64,000 nucleotides of DNA from positions 83,649 to 147,648 of the forward strand of contig NZ_LQCI01000052.1 of the NCBI RefSeq assembly GCF_001613935.1. Direction: 5' to 3'. The translations under genes and the position numbers were made by a program. Positions 45,051 through 54,367 of this stretch are shown piece by piece. Below the pieces are notes generated by a model. It saw only the letters and a program-made list of their open reading frames with translations. It was not told the DNA's origin and made no database searches. How positions within the stretch are numbered: the first letter of the stretch is position 1; every line of letters begins with the position of its first letter. The stretch is from Amycolatopsis regifaucium (GTDB taxonomy: Bacteria; Actinomycetota; Actinomycetes; Mycobacteriales; Pseudonocardiaceae).

Positions 45051-45416
45051 GTGGAATACGCTGCCAGCGCCGGCGGCCAGGGCCATGGTCAGCCGGTCGA
45101 GGCTGAGTTGCGGATCCTCGACCTGCCCACCTCGAGCGGGATAATGGTGCTCGGGACGATCGACCCGGCGACCCGCGCATCATGGGAGACGAGCTTGAAC
45201 CTGCTGGTCAACAATGGCGGTGGGACAGTGGATCTGTCCCGCCTGTCGTTCACCGACGTCCGCGGGATGAGTGCCCTCATCGACGCGGCCCGCCGCGTCC
45301 AGCCACCGCGGTCGCTGACGATCCGGCATCCGCCGGGCACCGTACGTAAGGTCCTGCGCCTCTTCTGGCCGGAAGAGGCAGCTCAGCTCATCACCGACGA
45401 CGGACGGCCGACATGA
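45051..45416 (+). CDS. STAS-domain protein without the conserved Ser
   Basis: 121 aa, one STAS domain like SpoIIAA/RsbV: 'GIMVLGTIDPATRASWETSL' then 'GGTVDLSRLSFTDVRGMSAL'. In classical antagonists the loop reads D-S-S-G and the Ser is phosphorylated; here it reads D-V-R-G, so this control is probably lost. GGGAGG lies seven bases before GTG 45051. Its stop overlaps the next start (ATGA) of an HATPase gene, so the two are a translationally coupled partner-switching pair. The downstream target (sigma factor or other) is unknown. Confidence 0.85.
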   Translation: MEYAASAGGQGHGQPVEAELRILDLPTSSGIMVLGTIDPATRASWETSLNLLVNNGGGTVDLSRLSFTDVRGMSALIDAARRVQPPRSLTIRHPPGTVRKVLRLFWPEEAAQLITDDGRPT

Positions 45417-46354
45417 CTCCAGCTGTCACGACCGCGGACCCGTTCGTTCACCCCGCTCTGTTCTACGCAGGTCCGGATGACTACCTGGCGGGCACCGTCC
45501 CCTTCATCCGCCAAGGCCTGCTGGCAGGCGAACCGGTCGCGGTGTCGGTTCCCGGCCCCAACCTCGAACTGCTGCGCACCGCGCTGGGCCAGGACGCCGA
45601 GCAGGTCCGGCTGCTCGACATGACCGAAGAAGGCCGCAACCCCGGCCGGATCATCCCCGGCGTCCTTCGTGCCTTCGCCGACGCCCACCCCGATCAGCGG
45701 GTCCGCATCATCGGCGAGCCGATCTGGGCAGGGCGTTCGGAACTGGAGTACCCGGCCTGCGCCCAGCACGAGGCATTGATCAACCTCGCGTTCACCGGCC
45801 GCGACGTCACCATTCTCTGTCCGTACGACACCACCCGGCTCGACGCGCACGTCCTGGCCGACGCCGAAGCCACCCACCCCCTGCTGGTCGACACCGACGG
45901 CGAACGTCCCAGCGCCGGCTACGACCCCCAACGCATCATCGGCGGCTACAACACCCCCCTCCCCGAACCGGCCACCTCCATCACCATCGACACCGTCACC
46001 CGCGACTCGGCCTCCCTGGCCCATGCCCGCGGCGTGATCCGCGAACAAGCGGATCGGGCCGGACTCTCCCCGGACCGCAAGGAAGACGTCGAACTCGTGG
46101 TCGCCGAACTGCTCGGCAACAGCATCGACCACGGCGGCGGGCAGGGACGGCTCCGGCTGTGGACCGAGCCGGGCTACCTGGTCTGCGAAGTCCGCGACAC
46201 TGGCCACCTCACCGACCCGCTGGCCGGGCGGCGCCCCGTCCCCGCCGGGGAACTACGCGGCCGCGGTCTGCTGCTGGTCAACCAGCTGTCCGACCTCGTC
46301 CGCGTCCACACCGGCCCGCATGGCACCACCATCCGGGTCTGCTTCACCACGTAG
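45413..46354 (+). CDS. MEDS-domain anti-sigma factor-like HATPase
   Basis: 313 aa. Residues 10-170 are a MEDS sensory domain ('HPALFYAGPDDYLAGTVPFI' and 'VRIIGEPIWAGRSELEY', 'VTILCPYDTTRLDAHVL'). Residues about 200-313 are an HATPase_c_2 anti-sigma kinase fold: N-box 'VELVVAELLGNSIDHGGG', then 'EVRDTGHLTDPLAG' and 'GRGLLLVNQLSDLVRVHTGP'. Such proteins bind a sigma factor or STAS partner. ATG 45413 overlaps the stop of the STAS gene. The MEDS module suggests a small-molecule or methyl/C1-related input (known for DcmR), but no ligand is shown. Confidence 0.88.
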   Translation: MTPAVTTADPFVHPALFYAGPDDYLAGTVPFIRQGLLAGEPVAVSVPGPNLELLRTALGQDAEQVRLLDMTEEGRNPGRIIPGVLRAFADAHPDQRVRIIGEPIWAGRSELEYPACAQHEALINLAFTGRDVTILCPYDTTRLDAHVLADAEATHPLLVDTDGERPSAGYDPQRIIGGYNTPLPEPATSITIDTVTRDSASLAHARGVIREQADRAGLSPDRKEDVELVVAELLGNSIDHGGGQGRLRLWTEPGYLVCEVRDTGHLTDPLAGRRPVPAGELRGRGLLLVNQLSDLVRVHTGPHGTTIRVCFTT

Positions 46355-46394
46355 CCCCCGCACGGAGTTACCGCATGCGCGAGCCGGCAGCGCG

Positions 46395-49109
46395 CTAAGT
46401 GGCGGCAGGGTCGCGCAGGGTGAGGCCGGCGAGTTCGGCGCGGGATTGGACGCCGAGTTTGGGGTAGGCCTTGTACAGGTGGTGTCCGACCGTTCTCGGG
46501 CTGAGGAACAGCTGCGCGGCGATGTCGCGATTGGACAGTCCGGTGGCCGCCAGTCGGACGATCTGCAGTTCCTGCGGAGTGAGCTGGGCTAGCGGGCCGC
46601 GCAGTGTGGCGTGCCCGCCGCCGCTGCCTGTCACTCCGGTGGCACCGAGTTCGCCTTCCACCCGTTCGAGCCACGGCCTGGCTTGTAATCGTTCGAACGT
46701 CTCCTTCGCGGAACGCAGGTGGGTGCTCGCCTCCGCCTTGCGGCGGGCGCGGCGCAGCCATTCCCCGTAGAGCAACTCGGTTCGCGCCTGCTCGAACGGC
46801 CGTCGATCCTTGCCGTGCAGGGAAAGCGCGGCCGTGAAGTGGTGTTCGGCTTCCTGCTCGGGGCCGAGCAGGGCCCGGCAGCGTGCGACCAAGGCGTCGG
46901 CCCATGCCTGGCGCATGCTCCTGGCGCGCGTGGTGAACCGATCGAAGGCCTCGCCTGCCCTGGCCGGCTCGCCGAGCCGCACCGCCGCCTCGACCAGGTC
47001 GGGCACGCTGCGGGTCACCGCGACACCGTAGCCGCTCGGTGACTCGGCGAGCGTCGCGAGCCGGGCCAACGCGGCTGCGGCGCGGCCTCTGCCGAGGTCG
47101 AGCACACCAAGGGCCCAGATGGCTCGGTGGGTGCCGGGGCCGTCGGGCGCGGCGAGCACGCTGTCGGCGAGATCACGGCATCGGGTGTCGTCGCCCTCGA
47201 TGGCCATGAGGTAGGCCAGCACCCCGGCGTGCATCCCGCGCCATTGGTGCTGCCCCGTGTCCTCCGCGATCTGGTTTCCCTCAGTGGCCGAGGCGAGAGC
47301 GTCGCGGTGGAGGCTTACCGCGAGTTGCGCCTCGGCGAGCAGGAACAAGAGGTTCGGCAGCCGCGCGATCCGGCCGTCCGCCCTGGCCTCGGTCACGGCC
47401 CGGCGGGCGAGCGAGAGCACGGCGGCGTCCTGGCCGGTCGCCAGCTCGAGACCGCAGACCAGCAGCAGCTGGTGCGGTGCGTCCGCGTGCAGGCCGGCTT
47501 GCTCGCCGAGCGCGGCCAGGTCGGCAGGCGCGACGTCGCGGTCGAGGAGAACCGAAATCGCCGCGACGAGTAACCGGGCCATCGCGCCCCTGGCACCATC
47601 CGGTTCGAGCCGCAGAGCCGTCAGCCGGTCGAGGCTTTCGACCAGTTCGCGCCGTCCGGCGAACCAGCCGAAGTAGGAACCCGCCAGCAGCAGGTCCAGC
47701 GACTGCTCCTGCCCGAGCCCGGCCAGGTTCGCCGCGTCGAGCAGCAGCCGGTGCGCTTCGCCCGCCCGCCCCTCGGCGAACCGGGCGAGGGCGTCGACCT
47801 GGACCAGGCGGGCTCGCAGCTCAGGATCCTCCGGCGGCTCGGTCACCGCGACGGCCAGCGAACGAGCCCTGGACACTTCTCCGGCCTCGGCGGCGGCTTC
47901 GGCGGCGAGCACGAGCCGGCGCGCGCGCTCGGCAACGGCGGGGCTGAGCTGCGCGGCCCGCTCGTAGGCCGTCGCGGCGGCGGTGTGGCCGTGACGACTG
48001 CCCGCGCGGGTCGCGGTCCGCTCCAGCTCTTCCGCCACCGCTTCATCCGGTCCGGTACTCGCCGTGGCCAGATGCCAGGCGTGCCGGTCAGCGTGTTCGG
48101 GGCCGCTGAGCGCGCCGGCGAGCGCCTGGTGCAGTGCGAGCCGGTCGGCCAGCGGGGCGCCCTGATAGGTCGCCGTCCGCACCAGCGGGTGCCGGAAGCC
48201 GACGGTGCCGTCGGCGACGACGACCAGCCCGGCGAGTTCGGCCGGCCGCAGGTCGGCGACCGTGGCACCGAACCCTGCGGCGGCGGACAGCACTATCGCG
48301 AGGTCACCGGTGTCCTCTGCGGCTGCGATCAGCAGCAGCCACCGTGTGGCGTCGGGAAGGCGGTCCAGCTGGGCACTGAAGGTCGCGCGTAGTTTTTCCG
48401 TCAGCGGCAGGTGCGTGTCCAAGGCGGAATCCGCGTCGCCGAGGGCGGCGGGGAGCTCGATCAGCGCCAGCGGGTTTCCCCCGGCTTCGGCCAGCAGTCG
48501 GTAGCGCAGTTGCGGCGTCAGATCGTCAGCGTGCTCGGCGAGCAACGCGGTGGCGGCCGAGGCGTCCAGACCAGTCAGTTCGAGCTCCGGAAGGCCATGC
48601 GCGGAAAAGTGCGACCGCGCGCCGAAGACCAGCAGCACGCCGTCCTCGGCCAGCCTGCGGGCAGCGAACAGCAAGGTCTCGACCGTGGCGCGGTCCAGCC
48701 ACTGGGCGTCGTCGACGAGGCACACCAAGGGTTTGTCCTCAGCGAGCCGGGCGAGCAGGGACAGCACCGCCAACCCGATCAGGAACTGGTCACCGCCGCC
48801 TGCCGGGGCCAGGCCCAAGGCGCTGCGCAGCGCCGCCGCCTGCGCCTCCGGCAGCGCGTCGAGGTGTCGCAGCGCCGGCCGCAGCAGCAGTTGCAGGCCG
48901 GCGAACGGCAGTTCGGCCTCGAACTCCACACCGCTGCCGCGGAGCACTCGCGCGCCTTCGGACGTCGCTGTCTTCGCCGCGTAGTCCAGCAGCGTGGTCT
49001 TGCCGATTCCGGGCTCACCCAGTACCACTAACGCCCCACTGTGCCCGGCCATCACGGCCGACAGCAGTTCGTCGAGGACGCGGTGTTCGGTGTCCCGGCC
49101 GTGCAGCAT
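46395..49109 (-). CDS. Large LuxR-family ATP-binding regulator (LAL/MalT-like)
   Basis: 904 aa. N-terminal AAA/STAND NTPase with Walker A 'VLGEPGIGKTTLLDYAA' and Walker B 'KPLVCLVDDAQWLD'; a long helical TPR-like middle (about 350-800, 'LARFAEGRAGEAHRLLLDAA'); C-terminal LuxR HTH ('LTPQELQIVRLAATGLSNRD' and 'FLSPRTVGHHLYKAYPKLGV'). Such regulators bind ATP and an inducer and activate nearby operons, often secondary metabolism. The gene ends 41 bp from the convergent anti-sigma gene and is divergent from the NTF2-like gene at 49246, a possible target. ATG 49109 is the start of the family sequence ('LHGRDTEHRVLDELLSA'). Confidence 0.92.
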   Translation of the reverse strand: MLHGRDTEHRVLDELLSAVMAGHSGALVVLGEPGIGKTTLLDYAAKTATSEGARVLRGSGVEFEAELPFAGLQLLLRPALRHLDALPEAQAAALRSALGLAPAGGGDQFLIGLAVLSLLARLAEDKPLVCLVDDAQWLDRATVETLLFAARRLAEDGVLLVFGARSHFSAHGLPELELTGLDASAATALLAEHADDLTPQLRYRLLAEAGGNPLALIELPAALGDADSALDTHLPLTEKLRATFSAQLDRLPDATRWLLLIAAAEDTGDLAIVLSAAAGFGATVADLRPAELAGLVVVADGTVGFRHPLVRTATYQGAPLADRLALHQALAGALSGPEHADRHAWHLATASTGPDEAVAEELERTATRAGSRHGHTAAATAYERAAQLSPAVAERARRLVLAAEAAAEAGEVSRARSLAVAVTEPPEDPELRARLVQVDALARFAEGRAGEAHRLLLDAANLAGLGQEQSLDLLLAGSYFGWFAGRRELVESLDRLTALRLEPDGARGAMARLLVAAISVLLDRDVAPADLAALGEQAGLHADAPHQLLLVCGLELATGQDAAVLSLARRAVTEARADGRIARLPNLLFLLAEAQLAVSLHRDALASATEGNQIAEDTGQHQWRGMHAGVLAYLMAIEGDDTRCRDLADSVLAAPDGPGTHRAIWALGVLDLGRGRAAAALARLATLAESPSGYGVAVTRSVPDLVEAAVRLGEPARAGEAFDRFTTRARSMRQAWADALVARCRALLGPEQEAEHHFTAALSLHGKDRRPFEQARTELLYGEWLRRARRKAEASTHLRSAKETFERLQARPWLERVEGELGATGVTGSGGGHATLRGPLAQLTPQELQIVRLAATGLSNRDIAAQLFLSPRTVGHHLYKAYPKLGVQSRAELAGLTLRDPAAT

Positions 49110-49245
49110 GTCGCGAACCCTACTTATGCCTGCCCGCCGCTCGTGCCAGAAGTACTTATTCGTGACCGATTCCTCGGCCGTTGACCGCGCATAACGTTCT
49201 CATCAGCAAGAACAAGCAAGCAGGAACACGGCAAGGAGCACTCAG

Positions 49246-49608
49246 GTGAGCGACCTCAACGAACTCGTCGACGACTACCTCGCGATCTGGAACGAGACCG
49301 ACCCGGCCGCACGCCGCGCCAAGATCGACGCGGTGTGGACCGCGGACTGCAGCTACATCGACCCGATGGCGGAAGCACACGGTCGCGACCAGCTCGACGC
49401 CACGATCGGCGCGGTCCAAGCCCAGTTCCCCGGCTTCGTGTTCACCCTGGGCGAGGGTGTCGACATCCATCACGAACAGGCCCGGTTCACCTGGGAGCTC
49501 GGCGCGGAGGGCGCAGAGGCCATGGTGGTCGGCTTCGACGTCGCGGTCTTCGAAGACGGGCGTATCCGCAGCGTCTACGGCTTCCTCGACGAGATCCGCA
49601 CTCCTTGA
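49246..49608 (+). CDS. NTF2-like (SnoaL-type) protein
   Basis: 120 aa, a single SnoaL-like cone: 'DYLAIWNETDPAARRAKIDA', 'VWTADCSYIDPMAEAHGRD', 'TIGAVQAQFPGFVFTLGEG' and 'GRIRSVYGFLDEIRTP'. Small members are isomerases, hydrolases or ligand-binding proteins; none can be chosen. GTG 49246 follows AAGGAG at about eight bases. It is divergent from the LuxR-type ATPase regulator with about 140 bp between, and is followed 98 bp later by a small membrane-protein gene in the same direction, so the two may be cotranscribed and regulated by it. Confidence 0.8.
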   Translation: MSDLNELVDDYLAIWNETDPAARRAKIDAVWTADCSYIDPMAEAHGRDQLDATIGAVQAQFPGFVFTLGEGVDIHHEQARFTWELGAEGAEAMVVGFDVAVFEDGRIRSVYGFLDEIRTP

Positions 49609-49706
49609 GCCTGGCCATGCCGGGCAGCGCTTCGTCAGCCCCTCGCAAAGCAAGGCTCACCGCAACCAGCTCGACAACTACTCGCCATCGGACAGAGGAG
49701 AATGAG

Positions 49707-50141
49707 ATGACCGCCCCCACCGCAACCGTTCCGGCCTCCACCCCCACGACCACGTCCGCCACGACGATCCTGCGCCGGGTGCTCGTGCTCGACGCGCTCG
49801 TGACCGGCGGCAACGGCTTGATCTACCTGGTCGCCTCCGGACCCGTCGCCGGACTTCTCGGCACCAGCGCGGGTCTGCTGCTCGGCATCGGCGCCTTCCT
49901 GGCGGCCTACGGACTCGCGGTCGGTGCGCTGGCCGCGCAACGGAAGCCGTCGGGGTCGATGACGAAGCTGGTGATCGGCGCGAATCTGCTGTGGGCACTG
50001 GTCAGTGTCGGAGTCGCCGCGTTCGGTGTCCTCGGCACGAATGTGATCGGCACGACCTGGACGGTGCTGCAAGCCGGTACCGTCGCCGGATTCGCCGCCC
50101 TGCAAATGTGGGGACTGCGCAAACTGCGCACCCACCACTGA
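49707..50141 (+). CDS. Four-helix membrane protein
   Basis: 144 aa. A Thr/Ala/Pro-rich N-terminus ('TAPTATVPASTPTTTSATTI') and four hydrophobic helices: 'VLDALVTGGNGLIYLVASG', 'GLLLGIGAFLAAYGLAVGA', 'LVIGANLLWALVSVGVAAFG' and 'VLQAGTVAGFAALQMWGLRK'. It resembles small actinobacterial integral membrane proteins often found beside NTF2-like genes, but no function is known. GAGGAG lies six bases before ATG 49707. The longer frame at 49335 is a shadow of the NTF2-like gene. A hairpin terminator follows at 50161. Confidence 0.8.
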   Translation: MTAPTATVPASTPTTTSATTILRRVLVLDALVTGGNGLIYLVASGPVAGLLGTSAGLLLGIGAFLAAYGLAVGALAAQRKPSGSMTKLVIGANLLWALVSVGVAAFGVLGTNVIGTTWTVLQAGTVAGFAALQMWGLRKLRTHH

Positions 50142-50160
50142 CCTGTGGCACCACGTCACC

Positions 50161-50194
50161 ACGCCGAGGACCGGGAACCTCCCGTCCTCGGCGT
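50161..50194. terminator. Hairpin terminator between convergent genes
   Basis: ACGCCGAGGAC / GTCCTCGGCGT, an 11-bp perfect stem with an inner CGGG/CCCG pairing, 19 bp after the membrane-protein gene and 20 bp before the end of the convergent permease gene. Confidence 0.8.
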
Positions 50195-50213
50195 TCCTCA
50201 TGCCCTTGATCGC

Positions 50214-51542
50214 TCAGCCGGCTGCTCGGTCGGCGTGGGACGCGTCGGGATGCGGGGCACGCCGGCGGGTCACCACGGCGTGCACCACCGCCAACAGCAA
50301 GGCGATCGCGACCAGCACGCCGCCACGCAGCCATACGGCGGCCTCGATCTGTGTTGCCAGCAGGACACACGATCCCAGCCCGAGCACGGGAAGCACCGAA
50401 GGCACGCGGAAGTGCGGCACCGCTTGCGTGTCCTTTCGCAGTACCAGCACCGCGGTGTTCACCGCCGCGAACACGATGAGCAGCAACAGGACGAGCGTGG
50501 AGGCGAGAACGGCGATCTCCCCGGTAAGCGCCAATCCCAAGGAGAGACCGCTGGTCGCGACGATCGCGACCCACGGGGTGCGCCGGCGGCGCAGTGTCTT
50601 CGTCAGCACCGACGGCAGGAGCCGATCCCGAGCCATGCCGTAGGCCAGCCGGGAGGACATGATGCTGGTGAGCAGCGCGCCGTTGGCCACGGCCACCAGG
50701 GCGATCACGCCGAAGACCCACGGCGGTACGCCACCGGCCACGCGCACCACCTCCAGCAGCGGCCCGCTCGACTCGGCCAACCGGGACGCCGGGACGACCG
50801 CGCCGGCGACCACACCCACCAGCAGGTACAACAGGCCCGCGGTGGCCATCGCGCCGAACAACGCCCGCGGATAGGAGCGGCGAGGGTCTTTGGTCTCCTC
50901 CGCGACATTCACCGACGTCTCGAAGCCGACGAACGAGTAGTACGCCAGCACGGCGCCGGCCAGCACCCCGGCGACCGGCCCGCGCTCCGCGGTACCCAGC
51001 TCGACCAGCCGGGCCGGTTCGGCATCCCCTCGTCCGATGACCCAGAGGCCCAGCCCGATCACCAGGACCAGACCACCGGTCTCGATCAGCGTGGCGACCA
51101 TGTTGGCACGCAAGGAATCCTTGATGCCGCGGACGTTGAGCGCGGCCAGCACGAGCAGGAACACGGCGATCACCGGCACGGGCGGCAGATCGACGAACTC
51201 CCCCAGATAATCGCCTCCGAAGCCGCGCGCGAGCGCGGCCACCGAGACCACCCCGGCGGCCAGCATGCAGAAGCCGATCACGAAACCGGTGAACGGCCCG
51301 AACGCCCGGTGAGCGTAATGCGCGGCGCCGCCGGCCCGGGGATACTTCGTCGCCAGCTCCGCGTACGACGCCGCCGTGAGCATGGCCAGCACCAGCGCGA
51401 CCACCAACGGTACCCACACCGCGCTCCCGGACACGCCGGCGATCTGCCCGATGAGCACATAGATTCCCGCGCCCAGCACGTCACCCAAGATGAACAGATA
51501 AAGCAAGGGTGTCGTCACCGCGCGAGCCAACGGTTCGGTCAT
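50214..51542 (-). CDS. APC family amino acid/polyamine permease
   Basis: 442 aa with about 12 membrane helices. The start 'ILGDVLGAGIYVLIGQIAGV' carries the APC substrate-binding G-A-G-I-Y motif of helix 1, and 'YYSFVGFETSVNVAEETKDP' then 'RRSYPRALFG' is the helix 6 to loop signature. The family imports or exchanges amino acids or amines with protons. The ORF runs from ATG 51542. It lies 95 bp downstream of the PP2C-fusion gene in the same direction, but that gap is too long to claim an operon. Substrate unknown. Confidence 0.9.
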   Translation of the reverse strand: MTEPLARAVTTPLLYLFILGDVLGAGIYVLIGQIAGVSGSAVWVPLVVALVLAMLTAASYAELATKYPRAGGAAHYAHRAFGPFTGFVIGFCMLAAGVVSVAALARGFGGDYLGEFVDLPPVPVIAVFLLVLAALNVRGIKDSLRANMVATLIETGGLVLVIGLGLWVIGRGDAEPARLVELGTAERGPVAGVLAGAVLAYYSFVGFETSVNVAEETKDPRRSYPRALFGAMATAGLLYLLVGVVAGAVVPASRLAESSGPLLEVVRVAGGVPPWVFGVIALVAVANGALLTSIMSSRLAYGMARDRLLPSVLTKTLRRRRTPWVAIVATSGLSLGLALTGEIAVLASTLVLLLLIVFAAVNTAVLVLRKDTQAVPHFRVPSVLPVLGLGSCVLLATQIEAAVWLRGGVLVAIALLLAVVHAVVTRRRAPHPDASHADRAAG

Positions 51543-51637
51543 CGGCTCAGTCTCCTGGAGAAGACCCGGCCCCGCCGATCAGAAGGAACACAGGACCCGG
51601 CGCACGACCGCCTCGTGCCACGCCATGCGGCCCTCAG

Positions 51638-54367
51638 TCAGTTCGTCGAAGGAGCCGGCACGGTCTCGACGGTGAGAGGGTCGCTGCCGGGCCCGGTCAG
51701 CCCGGCGAGCTCCAGAATCCGCAGTGGCATGGAACCCGCCGTTGTCAACACCGTCAACGTCGTGTCCAGTCCGGACGCCAGCCCTGCGGCGTCGAGCAAG
51801 AGCGCGATGCCACAGCTGCTGAGGTAACGCACTCCGGTCAGGTCGATCGTCAGTTCCGGCGCGTCGGCGGTTTCGATGCGGTGGAGCAGCGCCTGCCTCG
51901 CGTCGGCGGTGGTCGCCAGGTCGAGGTCACCTGTCAACCGCAGGACGGGTTCGCCGGGCGTGTCGTCCACCGGAACATCCATGGCTGGTCCGGCGGCCAG
52001 GACGGGGGGCACCGTCCTCGCGGCCGAGGTCGGGATCCGGAACCTGACTGTGGTGCCGTGCTCGTTCTGTTCGATGGCGGCTTCTTCGGCCAGCGCCTTG
52101 ATGAGCTGGATGCCGCGACCGCGATGTCCGTTGTCGGCCGGTTCCGGCCGCCAGGTGCCGTGATCGGTCACGACCACCTCGACCTTGCCCGTCGCTGTCC
52201 TGGCCACCGAGTAGGCGACCTCGCCGGCGGTCTGCGAATAGGCGTGCTCGATGGAGTTCGCGACGGCTTCGACGAGGGCGAGGTTCAGGTCTTGGTACAG
52301 CTCGGCGGAGATACCGGCGAGTTGCGACCACTGAACGACCTCCGCGCGCAGCTCCCGAAGGATACCGGGTTCCGCCGTTCGGCTGCGTCGCAGCGGCGGT
52401 GGTGTCAGCCGGAGCCCGAGCAAAGCGACGTCGTCTTGCTGCCCGGAGTCGAGCAGGTTGTCGATGATCGTCGCGACCAGCGGTTCCGGGGACAAGGACC
52501 GGTTTTCCGTCAGGGTTTCACACAGCCGTCGCAACCCCTCGTCGATGTGCTCGTCGCGCCGTTCGATCAAACCGTCGGTGTACAGCAGTACCGAAGCTCC
52601 GGGATCCAGGGTCGCGGTCTCCTCGCGGTAGCGCGAGCGTCGCGGCCCGCCCAGCACGCTGCTTCCGCCGGGAAGCAGCGTCGCCGTCGAGCCGTCGACG
52701 ACCACGGGCGGCGGGTGCCCGGCGAGGGCCCACCGCAATTCGCCGGTTTCCCAGTCGAGGGTCAAGCAGGCGCAGGTGGTGCCCGAAGCTCCCTCGATGC
52801 GGGCAGCGAACGCGTCGAGGCGTTGCAGCGCCGCGGCGGGCCCATGTCCGTCGAGCAGGCTGACGGCCAGCGCGCTGCGCAACTGCCCCATGATCGCCGC
52901 GGCCTGTGGTCCCTTGCCGACGACATCGCCGACCGAGAGCGCCACGACGGAGCCACCCAGTGAGATCAACTCGTACCAGTCTCCGCCAGTTTGCGCGTGG
53001 GCGGCGACGGGCAGATAGCGTGCCGCGGCGGCGATCCGGGACAGCGCGGGGAGTTCACGGGGCAGCAGACTCTGCTGAAGGGTCTCCGCGATATCGCGTT
53101 CGCGTTGCAGCATCAGGTCGCGTTCGGCTTCGCGGCGACGTCGTTCGGTGACGTCGCGACCGATCGCCTGCACCCCGGACGGAGTGGCCTGGACGCTCAG
53201 TTCGAGGGCGATGCCGGTTCCGTCGGCCCGACGGAAGTGGTGCACATCGCTGGTCTCCCAGACCTTCCCCAGATCCGCGACGAATTCTCGCCACCGGTCG
53301 CTTCCGTCGTTCTCGAGCAGGTCGGTGATCGGGGTGCCGATGAGCTCGTCACGGGAGTAGCCGAGCAGTTCGCAGGCCGCCGGATTGATCTCGTCGAATC
53401 CGAGGTCGCGGTCCAGCATCCAGATCGCGTCGGTCGCCCGTTCCACGAGTAGCCGGTAGCGCTGTTCGCTGTCTCGCAATGCCCGGCCCGCGTGCGTGCG
53501 CTGGATGGATTCCCAGCAACGGTTCACGATCATTTCCACCAGGCCGATTTCGGCCTCCGTCCAGTGCCGGACGGTCGCCTGGTGGACGGCCATCGCGGCG
53601 ACGAACCGGCCGCCGCGCAGCAGCGGCACGCAGATGACGGCCCGGATACCGGTCACCTGGTAGGCATTCAGGTCCGATTCTTCGAGGCGGTCGTCCTCGG
53701 CACTGTCGGCGACGATCCACGGCAGACCGGCGCGCATCGCGCGCAGGCAACCCTTTCCGAACTCCGACATCGCGAACCGGCCGGGCAACGGCGGAAGACC
53801 GGTGGCATGGTCGCCACTCATCAGGAAGTGGTCCTCGTCGTCTTCGGCCTCGGCGTAGGCACAGCGATCGGCGTCCAGGTGATCGCCGAGGCTCCGGGCC
53901 GCGTACGCCATGACCTGCTCGGCGTCCTCCAGCTCCTGAAGCCCTCGCTCGAATTCGGCGAGGAACTGGTGCCGCTCGGTCTCCAGCCGCCTCCCGGACA
54001 CGTCGAGCAGGACACCGCTGACGACGCCCCCAGGCAGTACCCTCCCCAGCTCCTGAAGCCAGACGATCCGCCCGTCCGCGGCGATCGCGCGGTAGGTGAG
54101 GTCGTAGTCGGGACGGGCCCAGCCTTGGGCGCGCACGCGGCGGTAGCGCCCGCGATCCTCTGGGTGCACCAAGGAAATCGCGAAGGCCGGATCGGCCAGC
54201 CAGGCGGCGGCAGGATGCCCGAGCAGGCGCCGGCATCCTTCGGACACGAAAGAATAAGCACCGCTCTGGACATCCGCCTGCCATACGACGACCGGAGAAC
54301 CACCCACGACGTCAAGGAGGTCCTGGCCACCGTCGCCGGAACCCGGCGGCGGGTCTTGCGTTTCCAT
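51638..54367 (-). CDS. PAS-GAF-PAS-PP2C-HATPase-STAS fusion phosphatase
   Basis: About 909 aa, no membrane helix. In order: PAS (residues about 20-140, 'VVWQADVQSGAYSFVSEGCR'), GAF (about 165-300, 'TGIRAVICVPLLRGGRFVAA'), PAS (about 310-430, 'DAIWMLDRDLGFDEINPAAC'), SpoIIE-like PP2C (about 450-660, 'GGDWYELI', 'VGDVVGKGPQAAAIM', 'LLYTDGLIERRDE', 'DDVALLGLR'), HATPase_c_2 (about 680-790, 'ALVEAVANSIEHAY') and STAS (about 810-900, 'LTGVRYLSSCGIALLLDAA', which keeps Ser-Ser). One chain thus carries phosphatase, anti-sigma kinase and antagonist modules, a complete partner-switching set in cis. GGAGG lies eight bases before ATG 54367. Confidence 0.92.
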   Translation of the reverse strand: METQDPPPGSGDGGQDLLDVVGGSPVVVWQADVQSGAYSFVSEGCRRLLGHPAAAWLADPAFAISLVHPEDRGRYRRVRAQGWARPDYDLTYRAIAADGRIVWLQELGRVLPGGVVSGVLLDVSGRRLETERHQFLAEFERGLQELEDAEQVMAYAARSLGDHLDADRCAYAEAEDDEDHFLMSGDHATGLPPLPGRFAMSEFGKGCLRAMRAGLPWIVADSAEDDRLEESDLNAYQVTGIRAVICVPLLRGGRFVAAMAVHQATVRHWTEAEIGLVEMIVNRCWESIQRTHAGRALRDSEQRYRLLVERATDAIWMLDRDLGFDEINPAACELLGYSRDELIGTPITDLLENDGSDRWREFVADLGKVWETSDVHHFRRADGTGIALELSVQATPSGVQAIGRDVTERRRREAERDLMLQRERDIAETLQQSLLPRELPALSRIAAAARYLPVAAHAQTGGDWYELISLGGSVVALSVGDVVGKGPQAAAIMGQLRSALAVSLLDGHGPAAALQRLDAFAARIEGASGTTCACLTLDWETGELRWALAGHPPPVVVDGSTATLLPGGSSVLGGPRRSRYREETATLDPGASVLLYTDGLIERRDEHIDEGLRRLCETLTENRSLSPEPLVATIIDNLLDSGQQDDVALLGLRLTPPPLRRSRTAEPGILRELRAEVVQWSQLAGISAELYQDLNLALVEAVANSIEHAYSQTAGEVAYSVARTATGKVEVVVTDHGTWRPEPADNGHRGRGIQLIKALAEEAAIEQNEHGTTVRFRIPTSAARTVPPVLAAGPAMDVPVDDTPGEPVLRLTGDLDLATTADARQALLHRIETADAPELTIDLTGVRYLSSCGIALLLDAAGLASGLDTTLTVLTTAGSMPLRILELAGLTGPGSDPLTVETVPAPSTN

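Noticed and set aside
45417..46207. Minus-strand frame of 274 codons opposite the MEDS gene
   Set aside because: Shadow frame; the plus-strand gene has clear MEDS and HATPase motifs and coupled start.
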